Assembly: GCA_900550355.1 (NCBI GenBank)
Contig: URRT01000057.1
Location: 1 to 10,659 of the forward strand
From: an uncultured Collinsella sp.
GTDB taxonomy: Bacteria; Actinomycetota; Coriobacteriia; Coriobacteriales; Coriobacteriaceae
Direction: 5' to 3'
Length of the DNA stretch: 10,659 bases
The position numbers were made by a program, and so were the translations under genes. Under the pieces are notes generated by a model. The model did no database searches, was not told the origin of the DNA, and worked only from the letters and a program-made list of their open reading frames with translations. How positions within the stretch are numbered: the first letter of the stretch is position 1; each line of letters opens with the position of its first letter. This document shows positions 1-7,977 of this stretch, piece by piece.

Positions 1-26
1 GGAGGCCTCGCGGCCTCCCCCTTTTT
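1..26 (+). terminator. Rho-independent terminator of an upstream plus-strand gene (cut by window edge)
   Basis: A perfect 7-bp stem GGAGGCC / GGCCTCC (1-7 and 12-18) closes a TCGC loop and is followed by CCC and a five-T run (22-26). The three C's between stem and T-run suggest that the left arm continues with G's beyond the window start, so the stem is probably longer than seen. It would end a plus-strand transcript from outside the window. Whether it also serves the minus-strand gene ending at 91 cannot be judged, because its T-run on that strand would lie outside. Confidence 0.65.
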
Positions 27-90
27 GCGTTTATGGGGCGTAAATGACTCTATTACACCAGACGATCTTATCGTTTTTGGTATTGAGCCT

Positions 91-558
91 TTATTTAAAG
101 AAGATAAATCGAATAACAAGGGCAACTGCTATGGCCACAATGATCAAAAGCAGGATTGTCAGTCGATGCTGCTTGCGTCGTTTACTTGATGAAACGAAGA
201 TTGATTTTCCCTGTTTTGGCGTTTCGAGATAGCGAGCCGAATGCGTCAAGGTTTGCTTTGGTCGAGGACCTCTTTGTTGATGAGTGGCGGATGCTTTCAT
301 CGGCTCATCACTAGCTGCGCTGTTTTTAGATAATGGTGCGTCTTTCAGATATACAGGGTCTCCCGAGGCGACGCCCATATGTTTACGCCCCGTTTGGGCA
401 TCCTCGAGTGTTTGATATCGATTTCTCGTCACATACTCGGGCTCCGGATCATTAATGGGCTCTTGCGAGATGTGGGGGCGATGGAACCGTGGCGGCTGCG
501 TGGAAGTATCTTCCCCCTGCGTCGGCATAAACATTTTGTTCTGGTTTTGGTCGTCCAT
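91..558 (-). CDS. Hypothetical protein, Pro/Gln/Ser-rich cytosolic part with C-terminal membrane anchor
   Basis: A 155-residue protein that I do not recognise. Residues 1-120 are polar and low in hydrophobics (many Q, P, S, T, D, K), so probably mostly disordered, with no visible catalytic motif. A basic patch SKRRKQHR (125-132) directly precedes one hydrophobic segment (about 133-153) that ends two residues before the C-terminus. By the positive-inside rule the bulk of the protein would face the cytoplasm, anchored by its tail; there is no N-terminal signal peptide. The ATG at 558 is preceded by AAAGGG (563-568), a reasonable ribosome-binding site, and by a TACAAT box 40 bases upstream. The gene stands alone and is divergent from hsp20. 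It is more AT-rich than the other genes here, as expected for a fast-evolving lineage-specific gene or an acquired one. It is convincing as a real gene because it has a promoter-like box, an RBS and a sensible topology; function unknown. Confidence 0.7.
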   Translation of the reverse strand: MDDQNQNKMFMPTQGEDTSTQPPRFHRPHISQEPINDPEPEYVTRNRYQTLEDAQTGRKHMGVASGDPVYLKDAPLSKNSAASDEPMKASATHQQRGPRPKQTLTHSARYLETPKQGKSIFVSSSKRRKQHRLTILLLIIVAIAVALVIRFIFFK

Positions 559-597
559 GATGCCCTTTAGCTCGTTACCAACAACGTGTATGCGCTC

Positions 598-603
598 ATT
601 GTA
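598..603 (-). promoter_or_regulatory. Putative -10 box (TACAAT) of the tail-anchored protein gene
   Basis: Read on the minus strand this is TACAAT followed by G, 40 bases before the ATG at 558. The same hexamer is found upstream of several other genes in this window. No good -35 hexamer is visible at 16-18 bases. Confidence 0.45.
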
Positions 604-640
604 AGCCCCTTGTTATTTGTAGCTGGGGACATACTCGGTA

Positions 641-835
641 TTTAAGCTCTGGTTCAAAGAACCTTAACCTTCCTAAAACCTAAGTCATACGCACTTAGAT
701 ATGCTTATAGTACTGGACTCAAAAAACTTTATAGTCGATGTATATATGAGCACTGGGTGGGCATATATAAGAGCGTCAAAAGAAGTCCCAGTCACCTAGA
801 AGATGGCTCGGCAGTCCTATAAAGGAGTGGTAAAC
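641..835 (+). promoter_or_regulatory. Upstream regulatory region of hsp20
   Basis: This AT-rich stretch is the plus-strand part of the divergent gap 559-835 and must hold the hsp20 promoter. Visible elements: a short hairpin GGTTC-AAA-GAACC (651-663); two copies of TTATAGT (705-711 and 729-735), each containing a -10-like TATAGT; a perfect 8-bp inverted repeat TATATATG / CATATATA (741-748 and 762-769) with a 13-base spacer, whose right arm runs into TATAAG (766-771), another -10 candidate; and CGTCAAA-AGA-AGTCCCA (774-790), resembling a degenerate CtsR-type tandem heptamer. AAAGGAG (821-827) is the ribosome-binding site. No clear CIRCE (HrcA) or complete HAIR (HspR) operator is present. Which TATA-like box is used cannot be decided by eye. 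Confidence 0.4.
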
Positions 836-1267
836 ATGGCAAGCATGGTTCCTTATCGTTCGGTTTTTGGCGTTCGTCCCTCTGCAAGCTCGCTGTTCGA
901 TCTGTTTGATGATATGAGCGACCTAGCGAACAGCTCGATTGCCTCTAAGGCGTTCCCCGTTGACGTTGAGGATAAGGGCGATGGCTATGAGGTCAAGGCT
1001 TATCTGACCGGCGTCGCCAAGGACGATATCGATGTCGAGCTTAACGAGGGCCGTCTGTCCATTAGCGTGAATGTCGAGGAAGACGAGGAGAACGAGGGCA
1101 AGAACTTCCTGCAGAAGGAGTTCAGCTCGTACAGCGCGACGCGTGGCGTGTATCTTAAGGACGCTTCGAGCGAGGGCCTCTCGGCTAAGTACGCTGACGG
1201 CATCCTGACCGTTACGGTTCCCAAGATCGTCGAGAAGAAGAACGTTACGAAGATCTCCATCGAATAA
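836..1267 (+). CDS. Hsp20 / alpha-crystallin family small heat-shock protein
   Basis: A 143-residue ATP-independent holdase chaperone that binds unfolding clients in the cytoplasm and forms oligomers. The alpha-crystallin domain spans roughly residues 40-130, starting at FPVDVED and ending in the hallmark A-x3-x-G-x-L strand AKYADGILTVTVPK (117-130). The C-terminal I-x-I motif used for oligomer assembly is ISI (140-142). Between them lies a very acidic loop (EEDEENEGK, 81-89). The usual R-x-F-x-L-P strand is altered to RGVYLK (103-108). An in-frame ATG lies at 803, but ATG 836 is preferred: it has AAAGGAG eight bases upstream, while 803 has no RBS and adds a non-conserved peptide. ATG 845 is a less likely third option. 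The gene is monocistronic, ending at a strong terminator. Stress induction is likely from the family, with the candidate operators in the upstream region. Confidence 0.93.
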   Translation: MASMVPYRSVFGVRPSASSLFDLFDDMSDLANSSIASKAFPVDVEDKGDGYEVKAYLTGVAKDDIDVELNEGRLSISVNVEEDEENEGKNFLQKEFSSYSATRGVYLKDASSEGLSAKYADGILTVTVPKIVEKKNVTKISIE

Positions 1268-1300
1268 CTTCGTTGGTGTTCTTCGCTATTAAAAGACAAC

Positions 1301-1334
1301 AAAAGGGGCTGGGAAGCGATTCCCGGCCCCTTTT
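1301..1334. terminator. Bidirectional rho-independent terminator between hsp20 and the MBL hydrolase gene
   Basis: A 15-bp stem (1301-1315 with 1320-1334) has one G-T wobble and closes a GCGA loop, a stabilising GNRA-type tetraloop. The outer pairs are AAAA on the left and TTTT on the right, so each strand carries its own short U-tract. It sits between two convergent genes and can end both transcripts. Confidence 0.92.
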
Positions 1335-1349
1335 GCTGTTTAGGACAGT

Positions 1350-2159
1350 CTATTGAATGGTTGCTGGCCGATACTGGCTTGCGGGGCGTATCGAGAGTTT
1401 TCGCGATCCTTGGAGAAGGGTGGCGGAGCTGCCGAGCTCGTCATCCAGGGTTGCGGCTAGAGCTTTGGCATAGCTTTTGACGGTAAGGCTTGGACGATTA
1501 TTGTCCTGGCTGATGTGCATGGCGATGAGCTGTTCGGTGCGATCGGTAACAAGTTCGCGCGCGGCTTCGGCGGCCTGGCTGTTGGAGAGGTGCCCCTTTG
1601 TGGACAGGATGCGCTCCTGAAGAAAGCGGGGGTACGTTCCTTCGCGCAACATAGTCACATCGTGGTTGCTTTCGAGTGCGAGAACTCGACAGTCTTTGAG
1701 GATGCCTATGGCCTTGCTCGACAACTCTCCGGTGTCGGTGGCAAACCCAATGGAATCATCGAGAGCATTGAATCGATAGGCAACAGGATTGATGACATCG
1801 TGCGATGTTGAGTAGGTTTGTACGTGGATGCCGGCAATGCGGAACGTGTCGCCGGGGTCAAATTCCTCCACGGGCAGATGCGCGAGGTTTTCTTTGCATG
1901 AAAGGGTGCCCCTGCTGGCAAAGAGGGGACCATGCCAGTGCTTGCACCATACATCGAGCCCCTTGATATGGTCTCCATGCTCATGAGTGATTACAAGAGC
2001 GGCGACGTCGTCTGCCGAGAGGCCAAGCTCCGCCATGCGTTTAAGTGTCTCGCGGCGGGACAGGCCGTTATCGATCATGATGAGCCCCTGAGGCCCCTCG
2101 ACGAGTGCGCAGTTGCCTTTTGAGCCGCTGCCGAGGATATGAAGGTGCAGGCGAGACAT
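1350..2159 (-). CDS. Metallo-beta-lactamase-fold hydrolase, YycJ/WalJ-like
   Basis: A 269-residue predicted cytoplasmic hydrolase of the metallo-beta-lactamase fold. The N-terminus HILGSGSKGNC is typical of the YycJ/WalJ branch. The metal-binding motif H-x-E/x-H-x-D-H is HEHGDH (59-64). Further likely metal ligands are H120 (STSHD), D142 (ATDTGE) and H190 (KGHLSN) or H215 (AMHISQDN), giving a dinuclear zinc-type centre. YycJ/WalJ proteins are proposed nucleases linked to DNA repair and, in Firmicutes, encoded with the WalRK system; no walRK genes are seen here. The frame is open upstream to an ATG at 2240, but ATG 2159 matches the family N-terminus and avoids overlap with divergent tilS. Its RBS is weak (GGA only), so translation may be from a very short leader. 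It converges on hsp20 with a shared terminator. Confidence 0.87.
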   Translation of the reverse strand: MSRLHLHILGSGSKGNCALVEGPQGLIMIDNGLSRRETLKRMAELGLSADDVAALVITHEHGDHIKGLDVWCKHWHGPLFASRGTLSCKENLAHLPVEEFDPGDTFRIAGIHVQTYSTSHDVINPVAYRFNALDDSIGFATDTGELSSKAIGILKDCRVLALESNHDVTMLREGTYPRFLQERILSTKGHLSNSQAAEAARELVTDRTEQLIAMHISQDNNRPSLTVKSYAKALAATLDDELGSSATLLQGSRKLSIRPASQYRPATIQ

Positions 2160-2169
2160 AAGATTCCAA

Positions 2170-2179
2170 AGGATACAAT
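2170..2179 (+). promoter_or_regulatory. Putative -10 box of tilS (TACAAT), overlapping a minus-strand -10-like box
   Basis: TACAAT at 2174-2179 lies 28 bases before the tilS ATG at a spacing suited to a -10. The opposite strand reads TATCCT at 2175-2170, a 4-of-6 match to TATAAT that could serve the divergent hydrolase gene with a leader of only a few bases. No strong -35 is seen for either. AGGAGG (2196-2201), six bases before ATG 2208, is an almost perfect Shine-Dalgarno sequence for tilS. Confidence 0.45.
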
Positions 2180-2207
2180 GGGTGCGGACGAATAGAGGAG
2201 GAAGCGA

Positions 2208-3749
2208 ATGCCAACGGTATCTCAGCACTATGGACATCATGCCGCGCCGAGGACGGATAAGAGCGCTCTGGCAACGCGGCAGGCCGCTGCCCCCGTAGTG
2301 CTCATGGTATCAGGCGGTGCGGACTCGACGGCACTGCTCCTTATGGCTTGCACATCAAAGCTGGATATCCAGGACGGCCGCGGCGTCGCTCCCATTGCAC
2401 GCGAGCGTTTGCACGTGCTGCATGTGAACCATCATCTGCGCGGGGAGGCATCCGATGGCGACGAGGCCTTTGTACGTGACCTGTGTGCGCAATACGGCTT
2501 GCCGCTGTGTGTTGAGCATGCCTATTTTGATAACGAATCGGGCAATATCGAGGCTGCGGCCCGCGAGGTGCGCTACGCCGCGGCACGGAGATATGTTCGC
2601 GAACTTTGTGCCGAATCGGGCGCACCGCGGACGGCGGCTCGTATCTGCACCGCGCATACCTCGTCGGACCGCGCGGAAACGTTTTTGATGAATGCCATTA
2701 AAGGGTCGGGTCCTGCGGGTCTTTCGAGCATTCCGCGCCGTCGGAACATTGTGGTGCGCCCCTTGCTCGACCTCACGCACGATGAGCTCGTGAGCTATCT
2801 GCAAGTACACGGTCAGCCATGGCGGGAAGATGAAAGCAACGAGGACGTTTCGTACCTGCGCAACTATGTGCGCCATCGGGTGATGCCGGTGGTGGCGCAG
2901 CGTAATGCGAGCGTGTGCAAGACGATTGGCGCCGCCTGCGAGATCCTTGGTGACGAAGATGCGTTTCTATCCCAGCTGTCGGCACAAGCGTTTCGAAGCT
3001 GTTTGCGCAAAGAGGCGGCGGGCGCGCTGGTGCTCGATGCCAGGCGCCTTGCTGCGGCCGAGGTAGTGATTGCGCGGCGCATCGTGCGACTGGCGATTAA
3101 GCGCATCGATCCGGACGCTCGTCCAGAGATGCGACATGTGGAGCGAGTCCTTTCCTGCGTTGCCGAGGGCGCCGGCTCGGTCACGCTTCCGGCGGGGATT
3201 GACGCACGCGTCGAATTTGGCATGCTGGCGTTTAAGGCGCCGGTGGCTCGCGAGGGCCTGGTCGCGGACTGGGTTACCGTACCCGGTCGTTTGCCGTTGG
3301 GCGGGGGACGTATGCTGGTCGCAGAGCCGATGGCCGTTGAGCCAGGATGCGATATCGTGCGCCGCGCCCGTGAGCTTGCGGCTGCCGGGGAAGTGGCAGC
3401 TTTGGTAGACGCGGCTGCCCTGGGTTTTGCCGACAGCGATAGTGAGCGGATCCTGGCGGGCTCGCGTGGCGAGATCCCTGCCGAGGCGCGATTGGCACGC
3501 CTGTGGGTGGACGGTCCCGCACCGGGAGACGTGATGTGCCCGTTAGGAATGAGTGGCCGAAGCAAGAAGGTATCCGACTTGCTAGGAGAGGCTCGCATTC
3601 CCGTTTCCGAGCGCGCCGGCGTGCCCATGGTGAGGACGGCGCCGGGGGGTGCCGTGGTGTGGGTCGCCGGAGTTCGCGCGGACGAGCGTTTTAAGTGCAC
3701 GGTGGCGACACGCGTGGCCTATCTGCTTCGTGTGGTCGACGCGGATTAG
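2208..3749 (+). CDS. tilS: tRNA(Ile)-lysidine synthetase
   Basis: A 513-residue ATP-dependent enzyme that ligates lysine to C34 of the CAU-anticodon tRNA(Ile), changing its decoding from AUG to AUA; normally essential. The N-terminal PP-loop is SGGADST (35-41) in a Rossmann-like ATP pyrophosphatase domain. Family features follow: NHHLRGE (74-80), AREVRYAAAR (118-127), TAHTSSDRAET (148-158, here SS in place of the usual AD), GSGPAGLSSIPRRR (166-179) and the tRNA-contacting region DESNEDVSYLRNYVRHRVMP (208-227). A substrate-binding middle region and a small C-terminal TilS domain (about 450-510, KKVSDLLGEARIPVSERAGVP) complete it. The ~30 residues before the PP-loop are more than in E. coli TilS, but the strong AGGAGG supports this start. 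It is the first gene of the conserved tilS-hpt-ftsH group; a 148-base gap with a second promoter precedes hpt. Confidence 0.95.
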   Translation: MPTVSQHYGHHAAPRTDKSALATRQAAAPVVLMVSGGADSTALLLMACTSKLDIQDGRGVAPIARERLHVLHVNHHLRGEASDGDEAFVRDLCAQYGLPLCVEHAYFDNESGNIEAAAREVRYAAARRYVRELCAESGAPRTAARICTAHTSSDRAETFLMNAIKGSGPAGLSSIPRRRNIVVRPLLDLTHDELVSYLQVHGQPWREDESNEDVSYLRNYVRHRVMPVVAQRNASVCKTIGAACEILGDEDAFLSQLSAQAFRSCLRKEAAGALVLDARRLAAAEVVIARRIVRLAIKRIDPDARPEMRHVERVLSCVAEGAGSVTLPAGIDARVEFGMLAFKAPVAREGLVADWVTVPGRLPLGGGRMLVAEPMAVEPGCDIVRRARELAAAGEVAALVDAAALGFADSDSERILAGSRGEIPAEARLARLWVDGPAPGDVMCPLGMSGRSKKVSDLLGEARIPVSERAGVPMVRTAPGGAVVWVAGVRADERFKCTVATRVAYLLRVVDAD

Positions 3750-3788
3750 CCCCTCGCACCAGCTTTTCTGTGCGGCGTTGACGGTATT

Positions 3789-3809
3789 CCCGCGCTGATG
3801 GTGCGCGGG
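3789..3809. other. GC-rich hairpin in the tilS-hpt gap
   Basis: CCCGCGC (3789-3795) and GCGCGGG (3803-3809) form a perfect 7-bp stem with a seven-base loop. It lies just upstream of the putative hpt promoter. It has no T-run on either strand, so it is not a standard intrinsic terminator. It might weaken read-through from tilS or bind a protein. Confidence 0.35.
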
Positions 3810-3810
3810 C

Positions 3811-3840
3811 TGGAAAATATACCCCGTGCGCTGCTAGAAT
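3811..3840 (+). promoter_or_regulatory. Putative promoter of hpt-ftsH
   Basis: A -35-like TGGAAA (3811-3816, 4 of 6 matches to TTGACA), an 18-base spacer and a -10 TAGAAT (3835-3840) with an extended TGC just before it. Predicted start is near 3847, giving a leader of about 50 bases before ATG 3898. This is the best-formed sigma-A-type promoter in the window. Confidence 0.5.
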
Positions 3841-3897
3841 GTGTAGTTCGCGTCCATACGGCGGTGTGTGGGCGATTAAGCACAAGAAAGGGTTGTC

Positions 3898-4446
3898 ATG
3901 GCTTCTCAACATCCGGATATCGAGAAGGTTCTGTTTACGCAGGAGGATATCGACGGTATCGTTTCTCGCCTGGGCGAGGAGATTACGCGCGACTACGCTG
4001 GTAAGGATCTGGTGCTGATCGCGGTTCTGCGTGGCGCTGTTGTCTTTATGGGCGACCTGATGCGCAAGATCGAGCTGCCGACCAACATCGATTTCATGGC
4101 TGTTTCGAGCTATGGCGACGGCGTGAAGTCTTCGGGCATCGTGCGTATCATTAAGGACCTGGATATCGACATCCGCGGTCGCGACGTGCTGATCGTCGAG
4201 GACATTCTGGACTCGGGCCTGACCCTCAAGTACCTGATGAAGAACCTCGAGAGCCGCAAGCCCGCCTCGCTGGAGGTCGCTGCCTTCCTGTGGAAGGACG
4301 TTGAGGACCGTACCTCGGCCATCACGCCCAAGTATGTTGGAACCCATTGCCCCGATGCCTTTGTGGTGGGCTACGGCCTCGATTACGCCGAGCGCTATCG
4401 CAACCTTCCGTATCTGGGCATTTTGAAACCGGAGGTTTATTCGTAA
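3898..4446 (+). CDS. hpt: Hypoxanthine phosphoribosyltransferase
   Basis: A 182-residue cytoplasmic purine-salvage enzyme that converts hypoxanthine (often guanine too) and PRPP to IMP (GMP) and pyrophosphate. The PRPP-binding signature is VLIVEDILDSGLTL (97-110), with E101/D102 contacting ribose and D105 in the position of the catalytic base. Other family landmarks are AVLRGA (42-47), the flexible-loop SSYGDG (70-75) and the purine-pocket region VVGYGLDYAERYRNLPYLG (156-174). Length is normal. ATG 3898 has GAAAGGG ending five bases upstream. The stop codon is one base before the ftsH start, so the two are probably cotranscribed and translationally coupled, as in the conserved tilS-hpt-ftsH order of many Gram-positive bacteria. 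Confidence 0.96.
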   Translation: MASQHPDIEKVLFTQEDIDGIVSRLGEEITRDYAGKDLVLIAVLRGAVVFMGDLMRKIELPTNIDFMAVSSYGDGVKSSGIVRIIKDLDIDIRGRDVLIVEDILDSGLTLKYLMKNLESRKPASLEVAAFLWKDVEDRTSAITPKYVGTHCPDAFVVGYGLDYAERYRNLPYLGILKPEVYS

Positions 4447-4447
4447 G

Positions 4448-6580
<2,133 letters not shown>

Positions 6581-6590
6581 TCCTTCTAAC

Positions 6591-6630
6591 AAAAGCCTCC
6601 GCCGGGAAACCTGCGGAGGCTTTTTCTTTT
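6591..6630 (+). terminator. Rho-independent terminator of the tilS-hpt-ftsH transcript
   Basis: GCCTCCGC (6595-6602) pairs perfectly with GCGGAGGC (6613-6620), extended by AAAA / TTTT, followed by TTTTTCTTTT (6621-6630). The loop itself can form a small GGG/CCT helix. It lies 10 bases after the ftsH stop. Confidence 0.93.
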
Positions 6631-6648
6631 GAGCGATATGGGGCTGTC

Positions 6649-6710
6649 TGTTGATTGGGGACAGACTTAAATGAGCGTTTTCACGCATTTAAGTCTGTCC
6701 CCAATCAACA
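6649..6710. repeat. 62-base palindromic element with perfect 25-bp arms
   Basis: The left arm (6649-6673, beginning TGTTGATTGGGGACAGAC) is the exact reverse complement of the right arm (6686-6710), with a 12-base loop (6674-6685). It lies 18 bases past the ftsH terminator's T-tract and 30 bases before the aminotransferase -10 box. It lacks the GC-then-T-run design of a terminator. The core GGGGACAGAC is reminiscent of palindromic dispersed repeats tied to REP-associated Y1 transposases; this link is from memory. The perfect arms suggest recent arrival or ongoing selection. A competing small stem, GTCTGT (6646-6651) with ACAGAC (6661-6666), overlaps its left side. Confidence 0.85.
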
Positions 6711-6739
6711 TTGCTGCGGCACTTTGCTCGGCTAAAGCG

Positions 6740-6745
6740 TACAAT
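6740..6745 (+). promoter_or_regulatory. Putative -10 box (TACAAT) of the aminotransferase gene
   Basis: TACAAT lies 24 bases before the chosen ATG at 6770, predicting a start near 6752 and a leader of about 18 bases. No convincing -35 is visible at the usual distance. If correct, translation cannot begin at the upstream in-frame ATG 6671, which would lie upstream of the transcript. Confidence 0.5.
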
Positions 6746-6769
6746 AGCGCCTATGCGAAAGGGGAACAG

Positions 6770-7954
6770 ATGATCAACGAAACTATGTATGCTCGCGGTG
6801 CGGAAAGCTCCATCATCCGCGAGATCTTTAGCTATGGTCTTGAGCGCAAGGCGCAGATCGGTGCGGAGAACGTATTCGATTTTTCGCTGGGCAACCCGAG
6901 TGTTCCGGCGCCCGCCGCTGTGGCTGCGTCCATTAAGAAGGCTTTGGAGCTGCCGAGCGACCAGCTGCACGGTTATACGCCCGCACCGGGTCTGCCGCAA
7001 TGTCGAGCAGCCGTCGCCGAATCGCTCAACCGCCGCTTTGGCACGAGCTATGAGGGCAAGGACGTCTTTATGACGGTGGGCGCCGCGGCTTCGCTCACCT
7101 GCACGCTCAATGCCGTTACGAACCCGGGCGACGAGGTTATTGTTATCGTCCCGTACTTTCCGGAGTATCGCGTGTGGATTGAGAAGGCAGGCTGCACGTG
7201 TGTCGAGGCGCCTGCCGATGAAGACACGTTCCAGCTGAGCGTGGACAACGTGCTCAAGGCGATTAGCGATAAGACAGCGGCCGTCATTATCGATTCGCCC
7301 AACAACCCGACCGGTGCCGTGTATACGCGCGACACGCTGACGCGACTGGCCGATGTTTTGCGCGAGGTTAACGCCAAGCGCGATCCCGAGAATCCGATTA
7401 TGCTCATCTCGGATGAGCCGTACCGCGAGATCGTGTACGGTGCCGAGGTGCCCTGGGTGCCCTCGATCTACGAGAACACCGTGGTGTGCTACTCGTATTC
7501 TAAGTCGCTATCGCTGCCTGGTGAGCGCGTGGGTTGGATCTTGGTTCCCAACACCAATCCGCAGGCTGCGCGTCTGATGCCGGCTGTTGCAGGTGCTGCC
7601 CGTACGCTGGGTTTTGTATGCGCACCGGCGCTCTTCCAGCGCGTGATTATCGATTGTATCGATGAGCCGAGCGATATCGATGCCTATGCCCGCAACCGCA
7701 CGGCGCTTACCGACGCCTTGGCGGACTACGGCTATACCTATGTTGAGCCGGACGGTGCTTTCTACCTGTGGGTGAAGGCACTCGAGCCCGATGCGAATGC
7801 GTTTTGCGAGCGCGCAAAGAAGTATGAGTTGCTTGCGGTTCCCTCGGACAGCTTTGGTATGCCGGGCTGGTTCCGCCTGGGCTATTGCGTGAGTTACGAA
7901 ACGATCATCAATTCGCTACCCGCTTGGAAACAGTTGGCGGACGAGTATCGTTAA
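6770..7954 (+). CDS. Pyridoxal-phosphate-dependent aminotransferase, class I/II
   Basis: A 394-residue fold-type I PLP enzyme, probably an amino-acid aminotransferase (aspartate/aromatic-like), cytoplasmic. The PLP lysine is K245 in YSYSKSLSLPGERVGW (241-256). SPNNPTG (176-182) and ISDEPYREI (213-221) supply the Asn (N179), Asp (D215) and Tyr (Y218) that hold the cofactor ring. The carboxylate-binding Arg is probably R369 in GWFRLGYC. The N-terminal FSLGNPSVPAP (38-48) and HGYTPAPGLPQCR (67-79) are also typical. The exact substrate cannot be read from sequence. ATG 6770 is chosen because AAAGGGG (6758-6764) lies five bases upstream and the product then starts like family members; an in-frame ATG at 6671 falls inside the palindrome and is rejected. 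The gene is flanked by its own promoter-like box and followed by a 165-base gap, so it is probably a single transcription unit. Confidence 0.92.
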   Translation: MINETMYARGAESSIIREIFSYGLERKAQIGAENVFDFSLGNPSVPAPAAVAASIKKALELPSDQLHGYTPAPGLPQCRAAVAESLNRRFGTSYEGKDVFMTVGAAASLTCTLNAVTNPGDEVIVIVPYFPEYRVWIEKAGCTCVEAPADEDTFQLSVDNVLKAISDKTAAVIIDSPNNPTGAVYTRDTLTRLADVLREVNAKRDPENPIMLISDEPYREIVYGAEVPWVPSIYENTVVCYSYSKSLSLPGERVGWILVPNTNPQAARLMPAVAGAARTLGFVCAPALFQRVIIDCIDEPSDIDAYARNRTALTDALADYGYTYVEPDGAFYLWVKALEPDANAFCERAKKYELLAVPSDSFGMPGWFRLGYCVSYETIINSLPAWKQLADEYR

Positions 7955-7971
7955 AAGTAAAGCGCTCTGCC

Positions 7972-7977
7972 TACAAT
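7972..7977 (+). promoter_or_regulatory. TACAAT box abutting the parS-like site
   Basis: A -10-like TACAAT shares its last T with the parS-like palindrome. A transcript from here would carry the hairpin at 7991-8017 in its leader and reach the phosphatase gene at 8120. It may be coincidental, since a second TACAAT lies closer to that gene at 8077. Confidence 0.25.

Noticed and set aside
431..638. 10-base direct repeat ACATACTCGG (431-440 and 629-638)
   Set aside because: Short, two copies only, no shared flanks; probably chance.
717..723. ACTCAAA as half of an HspR (HAIR) operator for hsp20
   Set aside because: The partner CTTGAGT half-site is absent at the required seven-base spacing; only a half-site match.
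747..756. Possible CIRCE element (TGAGCACTGG)
   Set aside because: Only a few positions match one CIRCE arm and there is no inverted partner at nine bases.
334..1168. Shared hexapeptide VYLKDA in the tail-anchored protein and Hsp20
   Set aside because: No similarity around it; coincidence.
2864..3700. 278-codon frame antisense to tilS, with similar frames antisense to hpt (3691-4347) and the phosphatase (8060-8848)
   Set aside because: Low-complexity A/R/S/T-rich translations without family features, fully explained by codon bias of the sense genes.
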